This document shows positions 15,454 through 23,444 of a stretch of DNA of 47,667 nucleotides, one piece after another. Each line of letters opens with the position of its first letter. The stretch's first letter is position 1. The translations under genes were made by a program, and so were the position numbers. Source of the stretch: Candidatus Accumulibacter appositus (GTDB lineage Bacteria; Pseudomonadota; Gammaproteobacteria; Burkholderiales; Rhodocyclaceae); contig JEMX01000028.1 in NCBI GenBank assembly GCA_000585055.1, positions 1-47,667 on the forward strand. The letters run 5' to 3'. A model generated the notes under the pieces. The model worked only from the letters and a program-made list of their open reading frames with translations, searched no databases and was not told the origin of the DNA.

Positions 15454-16752
15454 ATGAGCAATCCATCCGTCGGCGGAAGCGACGCCCCGCGCGCCGGCCT
15501 GCGCAACTACGTCCTGGTCACCGGCGCCTATTGGGCCGATACGGTGACCGACGGCGCGACGCGCATGCTGGTGCTGTTCTATTTCTACAACCTCGGTTAC
15601 ACGCCGCTGGCGGTCGCTTCTCTGTTCATTTTCTACGAAGTCTTCGGCATCCTGACCAACCTCTTCGGTGGCTACATCGGCGCCCGTTTCGGGCTCAAGA
15701 CGACGCTGTTCATCGGCCTTGGTACGCAGCTGGTGGCGCTGTCGATGCTCGCCTTCGCGCCCGAGGCCTGGTTGGTCGTCGCCTGGGTGATGGTCTCGCA
15801 GGCCTTGAGCGGCATCGCCAAGGACATGACCAAGATGAGTTCCAAGAGCGCCGTCAAGCTGATCGTCCCCGAGGACTCGTCGGCAACCTTGTACCGCTGG
15901 GTAGCTATCCTGACCGGCTCGAAGAACGCGCTGAAGGGCGTCGGTTTCTTTCTCGGCGGCCTGTTGCTAAGCCTGCTTGATTTCCAGAGTGCGCTAAAGT
16001 CGCTGGTGGTGCTGGTCGCCGTCGCCCTGATCCTGGCCGCGGTGTTGATGCGTGGCGGCCTCGGGCAGGCCAACAAGAAGGCCAAGTTCGGGCAGATGTT
16101 TTCACGCAATGCCGCGGTCAACAAGCTGGCCGCGGCACGCATCTTTCTTTTCGGGGCGCGTGACGTCTGGTTTGTCGTCGGTCTGCCGGTCTTTCTGTCG
16201 AGCGTCCTCGGCTGGACTTTCTGGCAGTCGGGCGGCTTTCTGGCCATCTGGGTCATCGCTTACGGCATTGTCCAGGCAGCAACCCCGCGTCTGTTGCGTA
16301 GTCGTGTCGAGGGCCAACACGAACCGGACGGGCGTACGGCGACGATCCTGGCTTTCGTTCTCGCCGCGCTGCCCGCCGGCATTGCCATGGCGCTGAGCGC
16401 CGGGGTGGCGCCGGCGATCGTCGTCGTCGCCGGCTTGATCATCTTCGGCGCTGTATTTGCGCTCAACTCGGCGGTTCACTCCTATCTGATTCTGGCCTAC
16501 ACCGACAGCGATAAAGTGGCGATGAGCGTCGGCTTCTATTACATGGCCAATGCCGCCGGTCGCCTGGCCGGCACCGTTCTCTCCGGCGCGCTCTACCAGT
16601 GGGGTCTGCAAAGCGGGCCGCACAACGGTCTGGTCGCCTGCCTCTGGGCGTCGTCGGCCTTTGTTCTCGTCGCCGGCTTGGTGTCCTTGCTCTTGCCGCG
16701 TCAGGCGGGCGGACGCAGCAAACCAATCAAGCTTGGCGACCTCGGCGAATAG
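15454..16752 (+). CDS. arsJ: Organoarsenical efflux permease ArsJ (MFS)
   Basis: A 432-residue major facilitator protein with about twelve membrane segments. ArsJ exports 1-arseno-3-phosphoglycerate, made by the preceding GAPDH; outside the cell it falls apart to arsenate, so the pair detoxifies arsenate without reducing it. Marks of the family are YWADTVTDGATRMLVLFYFY near residue 27, and a central ALSGIAKDMTKMSSKSAVK. A C-terminal QWGLQSGPHNGL precedes the last helices. ATG 15454 was chosen over a TTG six codons upstream. It is in the same transcript as gap. Downstream, CCGGC-TTCCC-GCCGG (about 16832-16846) is a weak hairpin without a good T-run, so no clear terminator is seen. Confidence 0.92.
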   Translation: MSNPSVGGSDAPRAGLRNYVLVTGAYWADTVTDGATRMLVLFYFYNLGYTPLAVASLFIFYEVFGILTNLFGGYIGARFGLKTTLFIGLGTQLVALSMLAFAPEAWLVVAWVMVSQALSGIAKDMTKMSSKSAVKLIVPEDSSATLYRWVAILTGSKNALKGVGFFLGGLLLSLLDFQSALKSLVVLVAVALILAAVLMRGGLGQANKKAKFGQMFSRNAAVNKLAAARIFLFGARDVWFVVGLPVFLSSVLGWTFWQSGGFLAIWVIAYGIVQAATPRLLRSRVEGQHEPDGRTATILAFVLAALPAGIAMALSAGVAPAIVVVAGLIIFGAVFALNSAVHSYLILAYTDSDKVAMSVGFYYMANAAGRLAGTVLSGALYQWGLQSGPHNGLVACLWASSAFVLVAGLVSLLLPRQAGGRSKPIKLGDLGE

Positions 16753-16969
16753 CGCGATGCACCGACGCCGCGAAACCGTGCCGCGGTCCTCGATACTCTG
16801 CATCGGGGTGGCGTGTTGTCGGCTCAGGATAGCCGGCTTCCCGCCGGTTTCCTGCAGTTGGCGAAGGCGGTGGATGCTTCGCTGCAGTCGATGATCGGCG
16901 CGATTTCCAACTGCAAGGAGCAGCCATCGGCTATGCTTCCGCGCATTCGAGACGCAGCGTGCATCGCCC

Positions 16970-19825
16970 ATGACCCCCAGCCAATTCATCGCCAGATGGC
17001 GCGAGAACCCGCTGTCCGAGCGCGCCGGTTCGCAAGCCTTCTTCCTCGACCTGTGCGCCCTGCTCGGCGTCGAGGCGCCGAACGATCCTGACAACTATTG
17101 TTTCGAACGCGGCGCGACCCGCACCGGCGCCGGACATGGCTGGGCCGACGTCTGGAAGCGCGGCCACTTCGGCTGGGAAAACAAGGGGCCGGGCGGTGAT
17201 CTGGGCAGTGCCCTCAAGCAACTGATGACCTACGCGCTGGCGCTCGACAACCCGCCGCTGCTGGTCGTCAGCAACCGCGCCGTGACTCAGATCCACACGC
17301 ATTTCACCGGCAGGCCGTCGGAGACGCATACCATTGGCCTAGAAGAGATCGGTACGCCGGAGAACCTGCAAAAACTGTGCTGGCTGTTCACCGACCCCGA
17401 GAAGTTCCGGCCGGGTCGCACGGTGCAGGAAATCACCGCCGATGCCGCCGGCCGCTTCGCCAACATTGCCCAATCGATGACGGGCCGCGGCCACGAGCCG
17501 CAGAAGGTTGCTCACTTTCTGATTCAGTGCCTGTTCTGCATGTTCGCCGAAGACATCGAATTGTTGCCGAAACAGCTTTTCGAGCGCGTTTTGAACAAGC
17601 GCGGCGCCGACACCGTCAAGCTGAGCGCCGCGCTCGGCGAACTGTTCCGCGCCATGCAGGGCGGCGGCGACTTCCTGCTCGAAGACATCGCCTGGTTCAA
17701 CGGCGGCCTCTTTGCCCGTATCGACCTGATCGAGCTGGTGCCCGGCGAGGTCGAAGCCTTGCGCGCTGCGAGCAAGATGGACTGGAGCGCCATCGAGCCC
17801 GCGATTCTCGGCACGCTGTTCGAACGTGGCCTGGATCCGAAAATCCGGGCACCGCTCGGTGCCAACTACACCGACCCGGGGACGATCATGAAGCTCGTCA
17901 ATCCGGTCATCGTCGACCCGCTGGCACGGGAATGGGCGCAAGCCCGCGAGCGCATCGGCCTGCTGGTCGCCAAGTACCACGAAGGGGGCCGAGGCTCGCA
18001 GACGGCCTGGAAGGAAGCACAGGCGCTGTTCCTCGGTTACCTCGAACGCCTCAAGGGTTTTCGCGTGCTCGACCCCGCCTGCGGTTCGGGCAACTTTCTG
18101 TACCTCAGCCTGCGCGCCCTCAAGGATCTCGAACACCGCGCCAACCTCGACGCCGAAGCCCTCGGCCTGCAGCGGCAACTGGCCATCGAGACCGGCCCGG
18201 CCAACGTGCTCGGCATCGAGATCAACGCCTATGCCGCCGAACTGGCGCGGGTGACGGTGTGGGTCGGTGAAATCCAGTGGATGCTGAAGAACGGCTACGA
18301 CTTCCGCCGCAATCCGATCCTGGCGACGCTCGACCACATCGAGTACCGCGACGCGCTGCTCAACGCGGACGGTAGCGAGGCCGCGTGGCCGAAAGCCGAT
18401 GTGATCGTCGGCAATCCGCCGTTTCTCGGCGACAAGATGATGCGCGGCGAACTCGGTGGTGACTACGTCGAACGGCTGCGCAAGTGTTACGAAGGGCGCG
18501 TACCTGGCGGCGCCGACCTGGTGACTTACTGGTTCGAGAAGGGGCGCGCGCAAATTGAAGCCGGCTCGTGTGAACGGGCCGGGCTCGTCGCTACCAATTC
18601 CATACGCGGCGGCGCCAACCGGAAGGTGCTGGATCGGATCACCGGGACGACGCGGATCTTCGAGGCTTGGAGCGACGAGGCATGGGTCAATGAAGGTGCG
18701 GCGGTGCGCGTTTCGCTGCTTGGTTTTGGCGCTTTTTCTGGTGCGGAGCACGACGAAGCGCTCACCGTGCGCCTGGATGGACGGGCGGTGAGCATTATTC
18801 ACGCAGACTTGACGACAGGGAAAGGCCTTGATCTGACGCAAGCTAAACCGTTAGCTGAAAACGTGAGTACCGCTTTCCAAGGAATAACCAAAGGCGGAGC
18901 GTTCAACATTCCCGGCGCGCATGCGCGCCAGTGGCTAAGCCTGCCCAACCCGAATGGCGGCTCTAACGCGGCCGTCGTTCGCCCTTGGCGCAACGGCATG
19001 GATGTCACACAGCGTCCGGCAGACAAATGGATTATTGATTTCGCTGAGTACACTGAAGGTGAAGCGGCTTTGTTCGAATTTCCGTTTGCCCATGTCGTGA
19101 AACAAGTCAAACCGGAGCGTGCTCTTGTCATCCGCGAGCGAAGGCGAAGGATTTGGTGGCAATTCAACGAAACTGCTCCAGGCATGCGCGCTGCAAGCAA
19201 GGGATTGCGGCGCATCATCGTAACGCCGGAAGTCGCCAAGCATCGCATTTTCATCTGGTTACCGGCGAGCGTTGTTCCGGACAAGAATCTCGTTGCCGTA
19301 GCGCGCGCGGATGACGCGACATTTGGCGTTCTGCAATCACGCTTTCACGAATTGTGGGCGCTGCGTACGGGTACGAGCCTTGAAGACCGACCCCGCTATA
19401 CGTCCTCGACCACCTTTGAAACCTTCCCCTTCCCCCCCGGCCTCACGCCGCGCGACACGGCGGCAGGCGCTCCGTCCGGAGCGATTGCCGAGCGGATCGC
19501 CAGCGCCGCCCAGCGCCTCAACGAACTTCGGGAAAACTGGCTGAACCCCGCGGAATGGGTCGATTGGGTGATCACCCCCGAAGAAGAAAAAGCCGGCTTT
19601 CCCAAACGCCCCGTCGCCCGGCCCGGTCATGAAGCCGACCTGAAAAAGCGCACCCTGACCAAGCTCTACAACGCTCGTCCCGCCTGGCTCGCGCTGGCGC
19701 ACCAGGAGCTAGATCACGCCGTCGCCGCTGCCTATGGCTGGAGTGATTACAGCCCGGAGATGCCCGATGAAGAAATCCTGCGCCGGCTCCTGGCGCTGAA
19801 CCTGGAGCGATCGTGCAAAGACTGA
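16970..19825 (+). CDS. MmeI-like type IIG/IIL restriction-modification enzyme
   Basis: A 951-residue single-chain enzyme expected both to methylate adenine and to cut DNA. The N-terminal nuclease shows D60-x9-E70-N-K72 (within WADVWKRGHFGWENKG), the same spacing as the catalytic D-x9-E-x-K of MmeI. A helical spacer (about 130-330) follows. The methyltransferase has motif I DPACGSGNFL from residue 368 and motif IV NPPF at 482-485, typical of N6-adenine enzymes. The rest (about 600-900) should be the target-recognition domain, which cannot be read for specificity. No separate R or S subunit lies nearby, as expected for this class. It sits between the ars island and an unknown gene, with no integrase or IS touching it. 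Confidence 0.87.
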   Translation: MTPSQFIARWRENPLSERAGSQAFFLDLCALLGVEAPNDPDNYCFERGATRTGAGHGWADVWKRGHFGWENKGPGGDLGSALKQLMTYALALDNPPLLVVSNRAVTQIHTHFTGRPSETHTIGLEEIGTPENLQKLCWLFTDPEKFRPGRTVQEITADAAGRFANIAQSMTGRGHEPQKVAHFLIQCLFCMFAEDIELLPKQLFERVLNKRGADTVKLSAALGELFRAMQGGGDFLLEDIAWFNGGLFARIDLIELVPGEVEALRAASKMDWSAIEPAILGTLFERGLDPKIRAPLGANYTDPGTIMKLVNPVIVDPLAREWAQARERIGLLVAKYHEGGRGSQTAWKEAQALFLGYLERLKGFRVLDPACGSGNFLYLSLRALKDLEHRANLDAEALGLQRQLAIETGPANVLGIEINAYAAELARVTVWVGEIQWMLKNGYDFRRNPILATLDHIEYRDALLNADGSEAAWPKADVIVGNPPFLGDKMMRGELGGDYVERLRKCYEGRVPGGADLVTYWFEKGRAQIEAGSCERAGLVATNSIRGGANRKVLDRITGTTRIFEAWSDEAWVNEGAAVRVSLLGFGAFSGAEHDEALTVRLDGRAVSIIHADLTTGKGLDLTQAKPLAENVSTAFQGITKGGAFNIPGAHARQWLSLPNPNGGSNAAVVRPWRNGMDVTQRPADKWIIDFAEYTEGEAALFEFPFAHVVKQVKPERALVIRERRRRIWWQFNETAPGMRAASKGLRRIIVTPEVAKHRIFIWLPASVVPDKNLVAVARADDATFGVLQSRFHELWALRTGTSLEDRPRYTSSTTFETFPFPPGLTPRDTAAGAPSGAIAERIASAAQRLNELRENWLNPAEWVDWVITPEEEKAGFPKRPVARPGHEADLKKRTLTKLYNARPAWLALAHQELDHAVAAAYGWSDYSPEMPDEEILRRLLALNLERSCKD

Positions 19826-19936
19826 GTCTCGCGTGAAAGCCTCGGTGGTCAAGGTGCCTGCGGATCGGAAAACCGCACTCCGCCGCGGATTGGCTGCTCG
19901 CCTTTACGCGTTACCGACACGAAGTTCGAGGACACC

Positions 19937-21076
19937 ATGAGCGAATACCAGTACTACGAATTCCAGGCCATCGACCGGCCGCTCACCGCCGCCGAGATGA
20001 GCGAGCTGCGGTCGATCTCGACGCGGGCGCGCATCACGCCGACGAGTTTCGTCAACGAGTATTCGTGGGGCGACTTCAAGGGTGAGCCTGACCTGTGGAT
20101 GGAGCACTACTTCGACGCCTTCCTCTACCTCGCCAACTGGGGCATGCACCTCCTGAAGCTGCGCCTGCCGCCGCGCTTGCTGAATCCGGCAACCGCGCTG
20201 GCCTACTTCGGCAGCGACAGCGCCTTCGTCAACGTGAAGTCCGGCAAGGTCATCCTCTCCTTCTCCTCCGACGACGAGGATGGCGGCGAGTGGGTCGATG
20301 GCGAAGGGCTGCTCTCGTCGCTGATCTCGGTCCGTGCCGAGCTGGCGCGCGGTGATCTGCGGGCGCTCTACCTCGGCTGGCTGTTGCGGGTGCAAGCGGG
20401 AGAGGTCGACAGCAAGGAGGCGGAGCCGCCGGTGCCGCCGGGCCTTGGCCAGCTGAGTGCCTCTCTCGACAGTCTGGCCGACTTCCTGCGTATTGACGGC
20501 GACTTGCTGCACGTCGCCGCCAAGGCAAGTTCGCCACTCGCGGACCTCGCGCTCGATCGTGACCAGTTTCTTGCCTGGCTTGGCACGCTGGCCACTGCGG
20601 AAAAAGACGAGTGGATCAGCAGACTCGTCGTCGAGTCGGATCAGGCTGCTGTCGCAGAGCTGCGGCAACGCTTCCTTCGACAGCGCGGCGCTGCCGGTGC
20701 GGGGCCGATGACGACCGACAGGACGGTCGGGCAACTGCGCGCGGCTGCGGCGGCGTACGCCCGGCAGAGAATGCACATCGAGGCCGAGAAACAGGCCGCG
20801 GAAAAGATGCGGCGCGAGCAGGAAACGGCAGTCGCCAGGGAGAAGCACCTGGACGGTCTCGTCGGGCGCGAGGCCAGACTGTGGAACGAAGTCGAAACGC
20901 TGGTCGCGACCACGCAGGCGGCGGGCTATGATCAGGCCCTGCGACACCTGGTCGACCTGCGAGACCTCGCTGAGCGCGGCAGAGGCGGCGACTTCCGGCT
21001 GCGCATCGAGTCGCTACGTCAGGCGCACGCGCGCAAGCTCGCCTTCATCAAGAGGCTCGACAAGGCGGGCCTGTAA
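19937..21076 (+). CDS. Uncharacterised protein with coiled-coil C-terminal half
   Basis: 379 residues, no family I can name with confidence. The N-terminal ~115 residues are the most protein-like and probably conserved block, with YQYYEFQAIDRPLT, ITPTSFVNEYSWGD and YFDAFLYLANWGMHLL; from memory, similar openings occur in uncharacterised bacterial proteins. Residues ~265-330 are rich in Arg, Glu, Ala and Gln (ARQRMHIEAEKQAAEKMRRE) and should form a coiled coil. No signal peptide, membrane segment or catalytic motif is apparent, so it is likely cytoplasmic. It starts 111 bases after the restriction enzyme on the same strand and ends at the bidirectional terminator shared with enolase. Whether it works with the restriction enzyme is unknown. 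Confidence 0.7.
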   Translation: MSEYQYYEFQAIDRPLTAAEMSELRSISTRARITPTSFVNEYSWGDFKGEPDLWMEHYFDAFLYLANWGMHLLKLRLPPRLLNPATALAYFGSDSAFVNVKSGKVILSFSSDDEDGGEWVDGEGLLSSLISVRAELARGDLRALYLGWLLRVQAGEVDSKEAEPPVPPGLGQLSASLDSLADFLRIDGDLLHVAAKASSPLADLALDRDQFLAWLGTLATAEKDEWISRLVVESDQAAVAELRQRFLRQRGAAGAGPMTTDRTVGQLRAAAAAYARQRMHIEAEKQAAEKMRREQETAVAREKHLDGLVGREARLWNEVETLVATTQAAGYDQALRHLVDLRDLAERGRGGDFRLRIESLRQAHARKLAFIKRLDKAGL

Positions 21077-21093
21077 TGGGTCAGGCTGGGCAG

Positions 21094-21124
21094 AAAAAAA
21101 GGCATCGCCGCAGCGATGCCTTTT
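21094..21124. terminator. Bidirectional rho-independent terminator
   Basis: Stem GGCATCGC-CGCA-GCGATGCC (21101-21120) with seven A residues on its left and TTTT on its right, so it can end transcripts from both sides: the unknown gene on the plus strand and enolase on the minus strand. Confidence 0.9.
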
Positions 21125-21142
21125 CCCGACTTGCGGCGCAGT

Positions 21143-22534
21143 CTAGAAGCCGGCGCCCTTGATCGACTTCAGACCCTTGTAGACGGCCTTGCTACCCAAC
21201 TGCTCTTCGATACGCAGCAATTGGTTGTACTTGCAGATGCGGTCAGTACGCGACAGCGAACCGGTCTTGATCTGGCCGGCGCCGGTGCCGACGGCGAGGT
21301 CGGCAATGAAGGCGTCTTCGGTTTCGCCCGAGCGGTGCGAGGAGATGACCCCGTAGCCGGCCTTCTGAGCCATCTTGATGGCATCGAGCGTCTCGGTAAC
21401 CGTGCCGATCTGGTTAACCTTGATCAGGATCGCATTGGCTGCCTTCATGTCGATACCCTGCTTGAGGCGCACCGGATTGGTGACGAAGAAGTCGTCGCCG
21501 ACGATCTGCACTTTCTCGCCCAGTTTCTTGGTCAGCTTGACGTAGCCTTCCCAGTCGCTTTGGTCGAGACCGTCTTCGATCGACACGATCGGGTACTTCT
21601 TGCACCAGTCGCTGTACACCTCGATCATCTCGTCGTCGGTGAATAGCTTGTCCGGGTTCGACTTCCAGAACTTGTAGCCTTGGCGATCGCCTTCGTCAAA
21701 GAGCTCCGAAGAGGCGCAGTCGAGAGCGATGCCGATCTGCTTGCCGGGCTTGTAGCCGGCCGCGACGATGGCTTCCATGATCACTTCGAGGGACTGGTCG
21801 TTGGTGAGGTTGGGTGCAAAGCCGCCTTCGTCGCCGACGGCGGTCACATGACCGCCTTTCTTCAGGATGCTCTTGAGCGCGTGGAAGATCTCGGTGATCC
21901 AGCGCAGGCCTTCGGAGAAGCTCGGCGCGCCGACCGGCATGATCATGAATTCCTGGAAGTCGATCAGGTTGTCGGCGTGTTTGCCACCGTTGATGATGTT
22001 GGCCATCGGCGTCGGCAGGCAGAAGTCGCGGTTGCGGTGAATCTTGCCGATGTACTTCCAGAGCGGCATCTTGCTAACGTTGGCACCGCACAGGGTGATG
22101 GCCATCGAAGCGCCGAGAAGGGCGTTGGCGCCGAGATTGGATTTGTTGGTCGTGGCGTCGAGAGCGATCATCGCCTCGTCGAGCTCGCGCTGCTCAAGCG
22201 GGTTCTTGTCCTTGAGCAGTTTTGCGATCGGGCCGTTGACCGCGGCAACGGCTTTCAGGACGCCCTTGCCGAGGTAGGCTTTCTTGTCACCATCGCGCAG
22301 TTCGCAGGCTTCGAATTCGCCGGTCGATGCACCCGACGGGACGGCCGCCCGTGCCATATAGCCGTTGTCGAGCGTGATGTCGACTTCAACGGTCGGGTTG
22401 CCGCGCGAATCGAGGATTTGCCGACCGACAACCTTGGTGATCTTGACAAAATCAGGGCTGGCTACGGCCAGGGTTTCGCCGAGTTCGGTTTCTGAAACTT
22501 TCTTCGATTTCTTTACTTTTTCTGCTTTTGCCAT
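21143..22534 (-). CDS. eno: Enolase with Lys-rich N-terminal extension
   Basis: A 463-residue phosphopyruvate hydratase, converting 2-phosphoglycerate to phosphoenolpyruvate. The usual start of enolase ([16 protein letters not shown]) is preceded by about 28 extra residues, [20 protein letters not shown] onward. The substrate loop (PSGASTG), the magnesium ligands ([30 protein letters not shown]) and the signature [16 protein letters not shown] are intact. ATG 22534 is well supported by ACGGAG seven bases upstream and a promoter at 22591-22620, so the extension is real coding sequence as given. It is monocistronic, ending at the bidirectional terminator. The extension could affect location (enolase binds RNA degradosomes and surfaces in some bacteria), but that is speculation. 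Confidence 0.94.
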   Translation of the reverse strand: MAKAEKVKKSKKVSETELGETLAVASPDFVKITKVVGRQILDSRGNPTVEVDITLDNGYMARAAVPSGASTGEFEACELRDGDKKAYLGKGVLKAVAAVNGPIAKLLKDKNPLEQRELDEAMIALDATTNKSNLGANALLGASMAITLCGANVSKMPLWKYIGKIHRNRDFCLPTPMANIINGGKHADNLIDFQEFMIMPVGAPSFSEGLRWITEIFHALKSILKKGGHVTAVGDEGGFAPNLTNDQSLEVIMEAIVAAGYKPGKQIGIALDCASSELFDEGDRQGYKFWKSNPDKLFTDDEMIEVYSDWCKKYPIVSIEDGLDQSDWEGYVKLTKKLGEKVQIVGDDFFVTNPVRLKQGIDMKAANAILIKVNQIGTVTETLDAIKMAQKAGYGVISSHRSGETEDAFIADLAVGTGAGQIKTGSLSRTDRICKYNQLLRIEEQLGSKAVYKGLKSIKGAGF

Positions 22535-22590
22535 AATTGGGCTCCGTGGGAGTGATTTGGTGGTAACGACAGCGTAAACTTCTCCCATTG

Positions 22591-22620
22591 ATCATACCGA
22601 ATTCAGCTCGCACGGCGCAA
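22591..22620 (-). promoter_or_regulatory. Sigma-70 type promoter of eno
   Basis: Minus-strand -35 TTGCGC (22615-22620), 18-base spacer, -10 TATGAT (22591-22596). The expected start leaves a leader of about 50 bases before ATG 22534. Confidence 0.6.
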
Positions 22621-22868
22621 TGCTTGGTGGCCGCAAAGCCGGGATTCAGAGCGAATTTTGGTGATTGTCGACGGCCCTAGGCTGGTCGCGCTGGAGGAAG
22701 GTCGCGATCAGCGCGTGGCGAGTGCAGAAAGTGCGCAAGATGGCCGACCGACGGCTGGTTTTCGGAGGGCCGTCGGCAGAGAGGTGTCTTGAGTCTTGCC
22801 CACAGGCAAACATGCGAAAGACATCAAACCTGTCTTCGTGGTGCCACCGCCAAGTTCCGTTCGAATGC
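22621..22868. other. Spacer between the enolase promoter and the cupin pseudogene
   Basis: Together with the enolase leader this makes a 334-base stretch (22535-22868) without an intact gene. Open frames here (for example one running 22665-23114 on the plus strand) read as low-information antisense translations. I see no RNA gene or repeat. Confidence 0.45.
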
Positions 22869-23208
22869 TTATTTCCCGCCTGCCTCGTCCTGGGCGTCCT
22901 GCTCGAGCTCGATCATGATCACCCGCGTGTCGGTCTGGCCGATGTTTTCTCCGACGTGCGTTTGCACATCGGACCAAAGAAACGCTCCCGCTTTGAACTC
23001 GCGGGTAATGCGCTTTCCATCCGGCAAGGTGATCGTGCGCTTGAACGGCGCCAGCGCATAGAGAAGGAATGCCGGGTGGCGGTGCGACGGGTCTTGGCGC
23101 CGGGTCGATCGTGATAGTCGAGCACCCGAACGCGTTCGTTCTCGAGTACGACTCTGTATCTGTTTCCGTCTCGATCGCGTCTTGCGCGGTGACCGTGCCC
23201 GATAGCAC
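22869..23208 (-). pseudogene. Cupin-domain protein, broken by two frameshifts
   Basis: Three successive minus-strand frames together spell one cupin protein. The first frame gives GTVTAQDAIE; the second gives DGNRYRVVLENERVRVLDYH and DRPGAKT; the third gives SHRHPAFLLYALAPF, ITLPDGKRITREFKAGAFLW and RVIMIELEQDAQDEAGGK before its stop. The first shift is near 23173-23180. The second falls at a C run (GGG on the plus strand, 23089-23091) where one extra base would restore AKTPSHRHP. The HxH and the later ENIG segment fit a metal-binding cupin of about 110 residues. Since one shift is at a homopolymer, sequencing error is possible, but two independent shifts favour decay. Function of this small cupin class is not known. 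Confidence 0.68.
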
Positions 23209-23444
23209 GAGCCTTTCCCCATTATCTTCGCAAACCTCCGTGGGCGCCTGGCTCGGGGCCGTTGATGGGCTGCGCCCGCGCGCTGGCAGGGTAGCTACGT
23301 GCTCTGCCAGCGGTGGTCAGCGTATTTTGCCCTGGCCGTACCGAATGCCCGCACGACGGCTGCTCAGCTTCACACAAACGAAACCTTGAGCATCAACAAT
23401 GTCGCTTTTAGCGGGATCATTTCGTTTGATAGGGAGCAGCCAGC

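Noticed and set aside
17339..18841. A 500-codon minus-strand frame opposite the restriction enzyme
   Set aside because: Composition and lack of family resemblance mark it as a shadow; the plus strand carries clear nuclease and methyltransferase motifs.
16970..21076. BREX or DISARM locus
   Set aside because: No phosphatase, helicase or other core gene is present; the nuclease spacing points to a self-contained MmeI-like enzyme.
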